The notes beneath the pieces were generated by a model. That model searched no databases and was not told the origin of the DNA. It worked only from the letters and a program-made list of their open reading frames with translations. A DNA stretch of 24,320 bases from a virus, in the IMG/VR virus record IMGVR_UViG_3300027974_000154, positions 1 to 24,320 of that record; one strand, given 5' to 3'. Within the stretch, counting starts at the first letter, position 1; each line of letters begins with the position of its first letter. The position numbers and the translations under genes were made by a program. This document shows, one piece after another, positions 1 to 6,132 of the stretch.

Positions 1-1
1 G

Positions 2-160
2 CTGATTGCCGAGAACGGAGGGCTGCGGAAGGATGCGGAGAGGTATCGGTGGCTGCGTGACAAAGTTGACCCAATCGCATATTACGAAATTGGCGTTTAT
101 CTTGGAGCAATGACCGGTATAGACGCAGCAATCGACAACGCAATCGCGGGGAGAAAGTGA
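2..160 (+). CDS. 3' end of a small phage hypothetical protein (partial)
   Basis: The reading frame is open from the window edge to TGA at 158-160 and gives 52 residues without a visible start, so the gene begins upstream. The peptide contains the pattern DAERYRWLRD and ends in a DAAIDNAIAG segment. This combination is common at the C-terminus of short early-region phage proteins of unknown function; the family resemblance is from memory. The stop codon overlaps the ATG of the next gene (TGATG), which fits translational coupling. No catalytic motif is visible and I assign no function. Confidence 0.6.
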   Translation: MIAENGGLRKDAERYRWLRDKVDPIAYYEIGVYLGAMTGIDAAIDNAIAGRK

Positions 161-288
161 TGGAAGGAAGATGGATAGCTGCTGCATTTTCGTTTTTCTG
201 TATAGCCGTTGCGGTTATTAACTCTGTAGATTCATACGGTAAGCATCAAGTCGAAATCGCCAAAATACAGCAGGAGAAATGCAAATGA
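160..288 (+). CDS. Small single-pass membrane protein (42 aa)
   Basis: A 42-residue ORF starts at ATG 160, overlapping the previous stop. It has a purine-rich Shine-Dalgarno sequence (GGGGAGA, about 148-154) at suitable distance. Residues about 5-24 form one hydrophobic segment (IAAAFSFFCIAVAVI), followed by a polar, Lys/Gln-rich tail. This suggests a short inner-membrane protein with a small soluble tail. Its stop overlaps the next start as ATGA at 285. Small membrane proteins of this sort are frequent in early phage regions and may affect the host envelope or superinfection, but nothing here shows which. Coding support is position, RBS and coupling only. Confidence 0.6.
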   Translation: MEGRWIAAAFSFFCIAVAVINSVDSYGKHQVEIAKIQQEKCK

Positions 289-641
289 CCGCCGCAAAAC
301 TGAAAGAACTGGTAGCGAAGGCGACGGAAGGGCCATGGGTTGAATCCGGTGGTAACGTAAAAACGAAAGCGCATTTTTCCAAGTGGGGTAAGTCATACCT
401 CGAAGAAGGAATGGTTAGCAAATTGGTATGTGTGCAACCACACGATGCCGAGCTAATCGCCTACCTCCGCAACCACTGCTCAGACTTCATCCGGCTGATG
501 GAGGCGGCGGAAGAAGCTGCCATTGCGCTAAACATGGGATTAGGTCAGCAAGAAGCAAAATACGAGCAGGCGGTAACGCAAGCAGTCAAGTCCAGAGACA
601 TGCTTACGGAAGCCCTCGCCGCGTTCAAGGAGAAATCGTGA
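285..641 (+). CDS. Hypothetical phage protein with N-terminal ATEGPW motif
   Basis: This 118-residue protein begins MTAAKLKELVAKATEGPW. The KATxGPW opening recurs in small accessory proteins of many phages (from memory), where its role is unknown. I chose ATG 285 over the in-frame ATG 279 because 285 forms an ATGA overlap with the preceding stop and sits about 8 nt after AGGAG (272-276), while 279 is too close to it. A middle segment (HDAELIAYLRNHCSDFIRLMEAAEEA) and a helical C-terminus (to KEKS) suggest a mostly alpha-helical soluble protein. It ends in a GTGA overlap with the next gene. No enzymatic motif is seen. Confidence 0.75.
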   Translation: MTAAKLKELVAKATEGPWVESGGNVKTKAHFSKWGKSYLEEGMVSKLVCVQPHDAELIAYLRNHCSDFIRLMEAAEEAAIALNMGLGQQEAKYEQAVTQAVKSRDMLTEALAAFKEKS

Positions 642-757
642 GCATTTTCGGATTTGTTGCGGGGCTGTTCACCCTATTGGTGTGGCTGGAGTACGACGGA
701 TCGCTCGTCGATGATCTGGCCCGGTGGTTGGAAAAGCATTTGAAAGTTAGTAAATGA
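638..757 (+). CDS. Small membrane-anchored protein (39 aa, GTG start)
   Basis: This ORF starts at GTG 638, overlapping the previous TGA (GTGA) and preceded by AAGGAGA at about 627-633. The 39-residue product has one hydrophobic stretch at residues about 3-17 (FGFVAGLFTLLVWL) followed by an amphipathic C-terminus (DDLARWLEKHLKV). It looks like a short membrane-anchored peptide. The stop overlaps the ATG of the VRR-NUC gene (ATGA at 754-757), so the two are probably translated together. An in-frame upstream extension to 428 exists but runs antiphase through the preceding gene and is not credible. No known family is recognised. Confidence 0.6.
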   Translation: MSIFGFVAGLFTLLVWLEYDGSLVDDLARWLEKHLKVSK

Positions 758-1053
758 CACCTGAAGCCAAGGTCAAGAAAAAAGTTGTTGACATACTGAA
801 GAAACACGGGGCATACTATTTTTTCCCGGTGGCATCAGGTTACGCCCGCGCTGGTATCCCAGACATCATCGTATGTATTGGTGGTAGGTTTATAGCTATT
901 GAATGCAAGGCTGGTAATGGGAAGACGACCGCGTTGCAGGATAAGGAGATAGAGAAAATACACGCGGCGGGTGGTGTGGCGTTCGTTGTTAATGAGACAA
1001 ATATCGATCTGGTGGATAGCTTGCTGTCCGGTGGTTACAAAGCCTTTTTCTGA
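754..1053 (+). CDS. VRR-NUC domain nuclease (PD-(D/E)XK superfamily)
   Basis: A 99-residue protein that is essentially one VRR-NUC domain, the usual size for stand-alone phage versions. The PD-(D/E)XK signature is visible: GIPDII with Asp37, AIECKAG with Glu50 and Lys52, then Gln62 in the following helix. VRR-NUC proteins are Mg-dependent nucleases related to Holliday-junction resolvases and to the FAN1 nuclease domain. In phages they are thought to process branched or recombining DNA, so this may resolve replication or packaging intermediates. It begins with an ATGA overlap. Domain and catalytic residues are read directly; junction specificity is inference from the family. Confidence 0.88.
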   Translation: MTPEAKVKKKVVDILKKHGAYYFFPVASGYARAGIPDIIVCIGGRFIAIECKAGNGKTTALQDKEIEKIHAAGGVAFVVNETNIDLVDSLLSGGYKAFF

Positions 1054-1070
1054 TTCCTAGCCCTCTCTCC

Positions 1071-1092
1071 AACCGCAAACACGGAGGCGGTT
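1071..1092 (+). other. Short inverted repeat in the 1054-1189 gap
   Basis: AACCGC (1071-1076) and GCGGTT (1087-1092) form a 6-bp stem with a 10-nt loop, soon after the VRR-NUC stop. No T-tract follows, so it is not a convincing terminator. The rest of the 136-nt gap up to the RBS at about 1180-1187 has no ORF or clear -35/-10 promoter that I can support. It could be an mRNA-stabilising hairpin or chance. Confidence 0.25.
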
Positions 1093-1189
1093 ACCAGTTT
1101 GGCTGACATATACCCGAGGGCGTGCTGCTCATGATGGAGGGTAAAGCCAGACACCGTGTACCCCTTAATTAAACGACAGGAGAAGTAAA

Positions 1190-1540
1190 ATGAAAACCAA
1201 GAAACGTAAAACGACTAAAGCGCTGGTGGAAATGATGATTGAACAAGGTCTCAACAACAAAGAGATCACGGCGAAGCTGAAACACCGCAATACCAGTTAC
1301 GCCTATGTAGCAGTTATCCGTTCCCAGTACCGTGCGCGTTTGGCGGAGGAGACACAGAAAGTAATAAAAGACGCGCTCCAATTCGCGCCCAAGCAACCTG
1401 AAGTGCCCGAAGTACCTGAAGTACCTGAAGTACCGAGACCGGGGCAACTGAGCCACTGGGAGCCCGTCGTATTTACCCCGCAACCCCCGCAGAAAACAGG
1501 GTTCTTTGAGTCCATCAAGCGCTTCTTCCAGTTTGCGTAA
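1190..1540 (+). CDS. Helix-turn-helix-like protein with PEV tandem repeat
   Basis: A 116-residue protein. The strong Shine-Dalgarno ACAGGAGAAG sets ATG 1190. Residues about 10-50 look like a helix-turn-helix (KALVEMMIEQG, NNKEITAKL, then a basic helix ending IRSQYRAR), so DNA binding is plausible. Residues about 70-81 are four Pro-Glu-Val units encoded by near-perfect 9-nt DNA repeats, forming a rigid, acidic, Pro-rich linker. The short aromatic/basic C-terminus (FFESIKRFFQFA) is amphipathic. It stands alone after a 136-nt gap, so it may head its own transcription unit. It could be a small transcription regulator; no named family is recognised. Confidence 0.72.
   Translation: MKTKKRKTTKALVEMMIEQGLNNKEITAKLKHRNTSYAYVAVIRSQYRARLAEETQKVIKDALQFAPKQPEVPEVPEVPEVPRPGQLSHWEPVVFTPQPPQKTGFFESIKRFFQFA
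1397..1432 (+). repeat. Four tandem 9-nt repeats encoding Pro-Glu-Val
   Basis: Four consecutive units of CCYGAAGTR lie at 1397-1405, 1406-1414, 1415-1423 and 1424-1432; the last two are identical. They encode PEVPEVPEVPEV in the preceding CDS. In-frame 9-nt units can change in number by slippage without breaking the frame, so linker length may vary between relatives. Confidence 0.9.
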
Positions 1541-1546
1541 CCCATA

Positions 1547-1568
1547 CGGAGCTTCGGCCCCGGTTTTT
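1547..1568 (+). terminator. Possible intrinsic terminator with UUCG loop
   Basis: Just after the stop of the PEV-repeat gene, CGGAGC (1547-1552) pairs with GCCCCG (1557-1562) with one A-C mismatch around a TTCG tetraloop closed by C-G. GTTTTT follows (T run 1564-1568). The mismatch weakens it. The T-run merges with the RBS region (TGGAGG) of the next small gene. Confidence 0.42.
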
Positions 1569-1577
1569 GGAGGCGAC

Positions 1578-1670
1578 ATGCTTTTATTCATTGCGTTTGT
1601 TTTATGCCTGATGGAAGAACCGGGCTGGGCGGCGCTGTTTCTGTTTGTTTACTGGTTGGTGGGCGATTAA
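1578..1670 (+). CDS. Very small hydrophobic protein (30 aa)
   Basis: The 30-residue ORF starts at ATG 1578 with TTGGAGG (about 1567-1573) five bases upstream, and stops just before the next gene's RBS. Two hydrophobic patches (LLFIAFVLCL and WAALFLFVYWLV) flank an acidic-proline turn (MEEPG), which would suit a membrane hairpin or one peripheral plus one spanning segment. The good RBS, fit between two genes and strong hydrophobic bias support coding. Length precludes family assignment. Confidence 0.5.
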   Translation: MLLFIAFVLCLMEEPGWAALFLFVYWLVGD

Positions 1671-1680
1671 AGGAGAAGTG

Positions 1681-1944
1681 ATGATCAAAAAAATCTGCAA
1701 GCACTGCAGGCAACCGATGGACCCGACAAACAACATGCATCATTGCAAGACTGCGCAACGGGTTATCTTCGGCGGTAACGACCGGGATTGGGACATCGTG
1801 TCCAGACCCAACTACACCATTGAGAATGCCCCTATCCCAACGCCTTCGTACGAACCCACACCCTCATATGACCCACCCGCAATTGAATCGGGCGGTGGGG
1901 ACAGCGGCGGTGGTGGGGCCAGTGGTTCTTTTGGGAGTGATTGA
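1681..1944 (+). CDS. Zinc-knuckle protein with Pro-rich and Gly-rich tail
   Basis: 87 residues from ATG 1681, directly preceded by AAGGAGAAGTG; an upstream in-frame TTG at 1645 would overlap the previous gene and lacks a comparable RBS. The N-terminus has a compact metal-site pattern: Cys6, Cys9, His20/His21 and Cys22 (KKICKHC ... HHCK), likely a single zinc ribbon or knuckle. A middle portion repeats PTPSYxP twice, and the C-terminus is Gly/Ser-rich ending in acidic FGSD, probably disordered. It may bind nucleic acid or a host protein through the knuckle; no specific role is visible. Confidence 0.68.
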   Translation: MIKKICKHCRQPMDPTNNMHHCKTAQRVIFGGNDRDWDIVSRPNYTIENAPIPTPSYEPTPSYDPPAIESGGGDSGGGGASGSFGSD

Positions 1945-1945
1945 G

Positions 1946-2221
1946 ATGACAAAGCAATTCATGAAAGACGTAATGGAAACGCCACAAAAACCCCCTAAGC
2001 TGACGAGACATCAAGCTGCGGTTATCGGTGCCTATACCGGCGTACTCTGCGGCCCGGAGCGGGACATGCTGCACTACATCAGCCAGATCATGGGGCGTGA
2101 CATCCACCCAATCGAACTGACCGTGAAGGAAATCGCATGGCAAGTAATGCAGAAAGCCAAGGAAGACTTTTTTGCGCTGGCGGCGAGGGATACAGATAAG
2201 GAGAATGGAGATGGTAACTGA
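1946..2221 (+). CDS. Conserved small phage protein (QAAVIGAYTG type)
   Basis: 91 residues from ATG 1946, one base after the preceding stop. I chose this start because upstream in-frame codons run through the neighbouring gene antiphase. The central stretch LTRHQAAVIGAYTGVLCGP followed by a helical IMGRDIHPIEL segment matches my memory of a widespread small protein family in early regions of diverse phages (possibly DUF7736), whose function is unknown. The C-terminus is charged (KEDFFALAARDTDKE) and overlaps the next gene by 11 nt. It appears soluble and compact with no catalytic motif. Confidence 0.68.
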   Translation: MTKQFMKDVMETPQKPPKLTRHQAAVIGAYTGVLCGPERDMLHYISQIMGRDIHPIELTVKEIAWQVMQKAKEDFFALAARDTDKENGDGN

Positions 2222-2444
2222 AGAGAAAGCGCTGGACGTGCAAGTGGGTGGCGACCACTACAAGAAGTTTAAAATTCAGCCGGTGGAGTTCATCCACGCC
2301 AACAACCTCCCCTACATTGAGGGTGCTATAATCAAGTACGCCTGCCGGTGGCGCAACAAGAACGGGGTCCAAGACTTGAACAAAATCAAGCACTTCGTGG
2401 ACCTTCTGATCGAACTTGAAGGAAGAAACACGCCGCCAAAATGA
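2211..2444 (+). CDS. DUF3310 family protein
   Basis: 77 residues carrying the DUF3310 pattern almost end to end: VGGDHYKKFKIQPVEFI (about 12-28), then EGAIIKYACRWRNKNGVQDL (about 37-56) and a closing helix KHFVDLLIEL. In databases such proteins are sometimes labelled nucleotide kinase, but the biochemical role is unproven; the conserved GGDHY and KY..R..KNG segments suggest nucleotide or nucleic-acid binding. ATG 2211 is preferred over ATG 2205 because AAGGAG (2197-2202) lies 8 nt from 2211 and only 2 nt from 2205. It is coupled to the acetyltransferase by ATGA. Confidence 0.88.
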   Translation: MVTEEKALDVQVGGDHYKKFKIQPVEFIHANNLPYIEGAIIKYACRWRNKNGVQDLNKIKHFVDLLIELEGRNTPPK

Positions 2445-2881
2445 CTCGCTACGTCACACGGAAAGTCGACATCGAAGACCGCCTAGTTCTGGAAACACTT
2501 GCGGCGATGAATCGTGAGTGCTTCAGTCGGGCGGAGTGGTGTGGGCGAATTCGTCCTGATCGTGGTGATTGGTGGATCGTGACATGCGATGGTAAGGAAG
2601 CCGCATATGCGGGGATGGTGCCTTCAGTCCGGTTTCATCGGGCGGGGTATCTGATCGCGGCGGCTGTCTTGCCAGCGTATAGGGGGCATGGGTTACATAA
2701 GCGGCTGGTCAAAGCGCGTATCAAGCAGGCTAGGGCGTATGGGTGGACGCAGCTTTTTACGGAAACCATCAATGATAACGCCCATTCTGCAAACAATCTC
2801 ATTGAGTGCGGGTTCCGGCAATTCAAACCTGACACGCCTTGGGGCTCACCATATGCAGTTTACTGGAGACTGAAGTTATGA
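2441..2881 (+). CDS. GNAT-family N-acetyltransferase
   Basis: 146 residues, normal for a single GNAT domain. The acetyl-CoA pyrophosphate-binding motif RGHGLHKRL (81-89) follows the beta strand YLIAAAVLPAY, and the later NDNAHSANNLIECGF segment (111-125) is the usual motif B region with the conserved N..A..L...GF layout. GNAT enzymes transfer an acyl group from CoA to amines or protein lysines/N-termini. Phage copies may modify host proteins, modified DNA bases or antibiotic-like molecules; the substrate here is not evident. ATGA overlaps at both ends place it in the middle of a coupled early operon. Confidence 0.85.
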   Translation: MTRYVTRKVDIEDRLVLETLAAMNRECFSRAEWCGRIRPDRGDWWIVTCDGKEAAYAGMVPSVRFHRAGYLIAAAVLPAYRGHGLHKRLVKARIKQARAYGWTQLFTETINDNAHSANNLIECGFRQFKPDTPWGSPYAVYWRLKL

Positions 2882-3072
2882 CAACGCACGGAGAGAAGCT
2901 GGAAGCCGCTGTCGCATACCTGCGCAGTAGGAACAAGTACATTACCGATGAGAACTGCGATTTCGTCCCGACCAACCGCGCCAGCACCGACGTCGCTGAC
3001 ACCATACGCGACTACAAGATCGAGATGGAAGGCGGGAGCCGGATGAAGCTGGTAGGTAGGGGGAAGAAGTGA
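2878..3072 (+). CDS. Hypothetical protein (64 aa)
   Basis: Starts at ATG 2878, overlapping the acetyltransferase stop (ATGA), and ends in a GTGA overlap with the next gene. The product begins MTTHGEKLEAAVAYLRSRNK and is rich in charged residues, ending in a basic GRGKK tail. It is predicted soluble with an N-terminal helix. No recognisable family or active-site motif. Support comes from its exact fit between two coupled genes. Confidence 0.58.
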   Translation: MTTHGEKLEAAVAYLRSRNKYITDENCDFVPTNRASTDVADTIRDYKIEMEGGSRMKLVGRGKK

Positions 3073-3269
3073 AACACAAACCCCAAGATCGCTATGCCCT
3101 GCTTCGGGCGATAGAATACAAGCACAAACCAAAAGCACAGAGTGACTTCCACGACCGGTACTACAAATCGTTTGGCAGATGTTTGCTGCAGGAGTATTGG
3201 TTCACGGCGGAGGATGCGATGGCATTTGGTGAGGGCGGAGGATATGGGATGACCGATGAACGACATTGA
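3069..3269 (+). CDS. Hypothetical protein (66 aa, GTG start)
   Basis: Starts at GTG 3069 in a GTGA overlap, with GGGGAAGAA just upstream. The protein is basic at the N-terminus (KHKPQDRYALLRAIEYKHKPK), has an aromatic middle (HDRYYKSFGRCLLQEYWF) and a Gly-rich end (GEGGGYGM). No family is recognised. It overlaps the following small membrane gene by 14 nt. Confidence 0.55.
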   Translation: MKHKPQDRYALLRAIEYKHKPKAQSDFHDRYYKSFGRCLLQEYWFTAEDAMAFGEGGGYGMTDERH

Positions 3270-3408
3270 ATGGGCCGCTTTGATTGTAGCTGCCTGCGCG
3301 ACATCGTACGTGTTGGGTTTATGTGCGGGCAGTCAAGAATGTAGATCGGGCCCACTACCGGACCTGTCTTTTATACAACGTCACTTTGGACTAATGAGGA
3401 ATCTGTAA
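3256..3408 (+). CDS. Small membrane protein (50 aa)
   Basis: A 50-residue ORF from ATG 3256 to TAA 3408. Residues about 6-25 (WAALIVAACATSYVLGLCAG) form one transmembrane segment with small residues; the tail is polar and contains Cys and Arg. It fills what would otherwise be a 138-nt gap, begins inside the preceding gene and ends in a TAATG overlap with the next, all consistent with a coupled operon. The RBS is weak (a GGCGGAGGA about 12 nt upstream), so confidence is moderate. Confidence 0.55.
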   Translation: MNDIEWAALIVAACATSYVLGLCAGSQECRSGPLPDLSFIQRHFGLMRNL

Positions 3409-3656
3409 TGAGCGCAAAAAGCAGTGCATGGTTAAACGAAGAAATGTATCGTATCAACGGCGTGCACTTGGTTTACAGAACTATCACGCTGGGCGATATC
3501 CCCCACCACGAAATCCGAATGCCCGGTATTGGCTGGATGCCCGGAGTTGACGAACGTAAAGTCGCCCGTGGTATTATGGCTGATCATCTCAAACGTCGCT
3601 GCCACGAACTGGGCTGGGAATTTGTACCCCCCTCCAAGAAACGCCTCGCAGCATAA
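3408..3656 (+). CDS. Hypothetical protein (82 aa)
   Basis: 82 residues starting at ATG 3408 (TAATG overlap; AGGA about 8 nt upstream). Features are a Gly/Pro/Trp motif MPGIGWMPGVDE in the middle and a basic helical C-terminus (ADHLKRRCHELGWEF...KKRLAA). The alternation of beta-like (VHLVYRTITLGD) and helical parts suggests a small alpha/beta fold. No family is recognised. Confidence 0.6.
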   Translation: MSAKSSAWLNEEMYRINGVHLVYRTITLGDIPHHEIRMPGIGWMPGVDERKVARGIMADHLKRRCHELGWEFVPPSKKRLAA

Positions 3657-3662
3657 CTCCCC

Positions 3663-3839
3663 ATGAAACACCGCACGAAGAAGCACGCGCAGCCTGAATT
3701 TAAAAACAATAGAGAGCAAATGAAGCTCAATATGGCCGCGCGGAAACGCCTTGAAGAAATACGAGACGAGGAAGACGAAGATGAAATCGAACAAGCTGCA
3801 AGGCGATACGAGCGAGACCCAGACCCCGGCGGAGATTAA
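3663..3839 (+). CDS. Small highly charged protein (58 aa)
   Basis: 58 residues from ATG 3663 to TAA 3839. The first third is strongly basic (MKHRTKKHAQ), the middle is a helix turning into an acidic block (RDEEDEDEIEQ), and the end is polar. It starts six bases after the preceding stop without a clear RBS, so re-initiation is likely. Its 3' 59 nt overlap the next gene in another frame. The charged composition suggests a soluble helical peptide; function unknown. Confidence 0.5.
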   Translation: MKHRTKKHAQPEFKNNREQMKLNMAARKRLEEIRDEEDEDEIEQAARRYERDPDPGGD

Positions 3840-4056
3840 AGCCCTCTTGAAGCTGAGTGGGGTGGAAGTGGTTGAAACTCTGTTTGAAGCATATGGCGGC
3901 GAACACGACAAGTCACTCCACGATAACTACGGGCCGACCTATTGGCGGGTGATGGTGAGGCCATACAGTGGTGGTAAAGCCTTCCGATCCGCCCAACGGG
4001 ACACCGCATGGCAACAGGTATGGGAGTGGTACAAACGTGGAGAGGATTTAAAATGA
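3781..4056 (+). CDS. Hypothetical protein, possible paralogue of the next gene (91 aa)
   Basis: 91 residues from ATG 3781, which has GAGGAA seven bases upstream; the in-frame TTG 3751 lies deeper in the previous gene and is less likely. After a polar N-terminus the core reads EIKALLKLSGVEVVETLF, then a YWRVMV strand, then a helix AWQQVWEWYKRG. The same order (LKALLLVEGFEL, LWMVDF, AVQQAVGYYKLG) occurs in the next gene, suggesting tandem duplication. Small alpha/beta protein of unknown role. ATGA overlap with its neighbour. Confidence 0.65.
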   Translation: MKSNKLQGDTSETQTPAEIKALLKLSGVEVVETLFEAYGGEHDKSLHDNYGPTYWRVMVRPYSGGKAFRSAQRDTAWQQVWEWYKRGEDLK

Positions 4057-4262
4057 CCGAAGAAGAATTGAAGGCCCTGTTGTTGGTGGAGGGGTTTGAG
4101 CTACATGTATACCCAACAGCTACAGACCCGGACGCGTTGTGGATGGTTGATTTTAATGACATGCACGGTCGCCGCAAAATCCCGGCGAACTCCACAAACA
4201 ACACACGCGAAGAAGCCGTGCAGCAGGCGGTTGGTTACTACAAACTGGGCCCCCTACGATGA
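4053..4262 (+). CDS. Hypothetical protein, possible paralogue of the previous gene (69 aa)
   Basis: 69 residues from ATG 4053, in an ATGA overlap and preceded by GGAGAGGA (about 4040-4047). The order of elements (an acidic start, ELKALLLVEGFEL, a Trp-containing strand LWMVDF, then the helix EEAVQQAVGYYKLG) parallels the upstream gene. It ends in an ATGA overlap with the DNA polymerase gene, so its translation probably feeds ribosomes into the polymerase. No known family. Confidence 0.66.
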   Translation: MTEEELKALLLVEGFELHVYPTATDPDALWMVDFNDMHGRRKIPANSTNNTREEAVQQAVGYYKLGPLR

Positions 4263-6130
4263 AAAAAAGACAACTGGTGACGCTGGATTTTGAAACTTTT
4301 TACGACAAAGAGTATTCGCTGCGCAAGCTGACGATGGAGGACTATATTCGTCACGACTTGTTTGAAGTTATCGGGGTGTCGGTAAAAATCGATGATGGCC
4401 CAACACAATGGTTTTCAGGAGGCCACAATGCCACACAGACTTTTCTCGACCAATTTGATTGGTCTAATTCTATGCTTCTCGCCCACAATACCGCCTTTGA
4501 TGGGGCTATTCTTAACTGGCGGTTCGGCATCCGACCGTACGCTCTGGCTGACACTATGTCTATGGCTAATGCTGTCGGTGATGGTGCTGGGTCTGTTAGC
4601 TTGGCGGCGTTATCGGAGAAGTATCAGCTAGGCACCAAGGGCACTGAAGTACTGAATGCGTTGGGTAAACGTCGTTTGGATTTTACGCCGGACGAGTTGG
4701 CAGCGTACGGAGAGTATTGCAGCAACGACGTCGATCTGTGCTACCTGCTGTTCCAGCTTATGCTGGCGAGAGGGTTCCCCACCCAAGAACTAAAGCTGGT
4801 CGATTTGACTCTGCGGATGTTTACGGAGCCGGTGCTGGAACTGGACCTGTCACTGCTGGAGGGCCATCTGGAAGACCTGCGCATCAAGAAGCAGGAACTG
4901 CTGAATAACATCTCGTGCAGCAAAGAAGACTTGATGTCCAACCCCAAATTTGCGGAAGTTTTGCGTAGTATGGGTATCGACCCCCCGATGAAGATCAGCC
5001 CAGCTACGGGCCGGGAGACCTACGCCTTCGCTAAGACCGATGAGGCATTCAAGGCCCTGCCAGAGCAGTACCCCGAAGACACACCCATGCGGTTTGTTGT
5101 TGAGGCCCTTGTTGCTGCCCGGACGGGGTTGAAGTCGACACTGGAGGAGACCCGCACTGAACGCTTTATCGCCATAGCCAAGCGCGGCAAACTGTCGGTG
5201 CCAATTAAGTATAGCGGTACCAAGACCAAGCGTTGGTCGGGTGAGGGCGGAGGTATCAACATGCAAAACCTGCCCAAGAAGTCCCCCCTAAAGAAAGCCA
5301 TACGCGCCCCCAAGGATCACTATGTTATCGGTGCTGACCTGTCAAATATCGAACTGCGCGTGGGGTTGTGGTTTGGTGGTATGGCGAACAAGCTGAAACT
5401 GATCGCTGGCGGTGTCGATCTATACCGCGACTTCATTGCCCCCGTGTTCGATGTCCCCTACGCCCAAGTAAACCCAGACCAACGATTTATCGGCAAGACC
5501 TCACAACTCAGTCTGATCTACGGTGTTGGGGCCAAGAAACTCCGGCAGGCGATCATTACCGGCTCCATGATGTACCTCCAGAAGAAGATTGACATTGGCG
5601 ATGCCGAAGCGGACCGCATCGTGAAACTGTATCGCAACGAGTATCACGGTATTGTCGACGCGTGGTATGAAGGTGACCGGGTTCTGGAAGCCATACTGAA
5701 CGACCGATACATGGAATATGGCCCGGGGGGTGTGGTGCAAGTGCATGGCAGCAAAGGCATTCTCCTGCCATCTGGTCTGTATATGTCATACCCGGGGCTC
5801 CACAAAATGCAGGCGGACGGCAGGACACAATGGCGCTACAAGAGCCGTAAAGGATGGGAATACATCTATGGTGCAAAGGTCTTCCAACAAACCATTCAGG
5901 CCCTAGCCCGCTGCATTATGGGTGATGGTATGCTGCGTATCCGGAAAGTACTTCCCGAGTGCCCAATTGCGTTGACGGTGCATGACGCGGCCTACCCGAT
6001 AGCTCACAAAACGCGGGCGCAGGAGGTACTGGACACGGTGATCCGGCTGTTGTGTGTCCCACCGGACTGGGGCCGAGATATCCCGCTGGCTGCAGAGGGT
6101 GGGTTTGGTGAAACTTTGAAAGATTGCTGA
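4259..6130 (+). CDS. Family A DNA polymerase with 3'-5' exonuclease
   Basis: 623 residues: exonuclease plus polymerase domains, no 5'-nuclease domain, as in many phage replicases. Exo I is LDFETF (Asp10, Glu12), Exo II is HNTAFDG (Asn77, Asp81) and Exo III is YCSNDVDL (Tyr153, Asp157), so proofreading looks intact. Polymerase motif A is GADLSNIELRV (Asp360). Motif B is FIGKTSQLSLIYG (Lys413, Tyr421). Motif C is LTVHDAAYP (His575, Asp576). Both metal-binding carboxylates, Asp360 and Asp576, are present. Two departures from Escherichia coli Pol I stand out: Leu417 aligns with Phe762, and Ala577 replaces the Glu of HDE. It begins with an ATGA overlap and is the presumed phage replicase acting with the downstream helicase/primase. 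Confidence 0.96.
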   Translation: MKKRQLVTLDFETFYDKEYSLRKLTMEDYIRHDLFEVIGVSVKIDDGPTQWFSGGHNATQTFLDQFDWSNSMLLAHNTAFDGAILNWRFGIRPYALADTMSMANAVGDGAGSVSLAALSEKYQLGTKGTEVLNALGKRRLDFTPDELAAYGEYCSNDVDLCYLLFQLMLARGFPTQELKLVDLTLRMFTEPVLELDLSLLEGHLEDLRIKKQELLNNISCSKEDLMSNPKFAEVLRSMGIDPPMKISPATGRETYAFAKTDEAFKALPEQYPEDTPMRFVVEALVAARTGLKSTLEETRTERFIAIAKRGKLSVPIKYSGTKTKRWSGEGGGINMQNLPKKSPLKKAIRAPKDHYVIGADLSNIELRVGLWFGGMANKLKLIAGGVDLYRDFIAPVFDVPYAQVNPDQRFIGKTSQLSLIYGVGAKKLRQAIITGSMMYLQKKIDIGDAEADRIVKLYRNEYHGIVDAWYEGDRVLEAILNDRYMEYGPGGVVQVHGSKGILLPSGLYMSYPGLHKMQADGRTQWRYKSRKGWEYIYGAKVFQQTIQALARCIMGDGMLRIRKVLPECPIALTVHDAAYPIAHKTRAQEVLDTVIRLLCVPPDWGRDIPLAAEGGFGETLKDC

Positions 6131-6132
6131 AC

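Noticed and set aside
1054-1189. Promoter or short ORF in the gap before the helix-turn-helix gene
   Set aside because: I found no credible -35/-10 pair and only a 13-codon frame; nothing beyond a weak inverted repeat can be supported.
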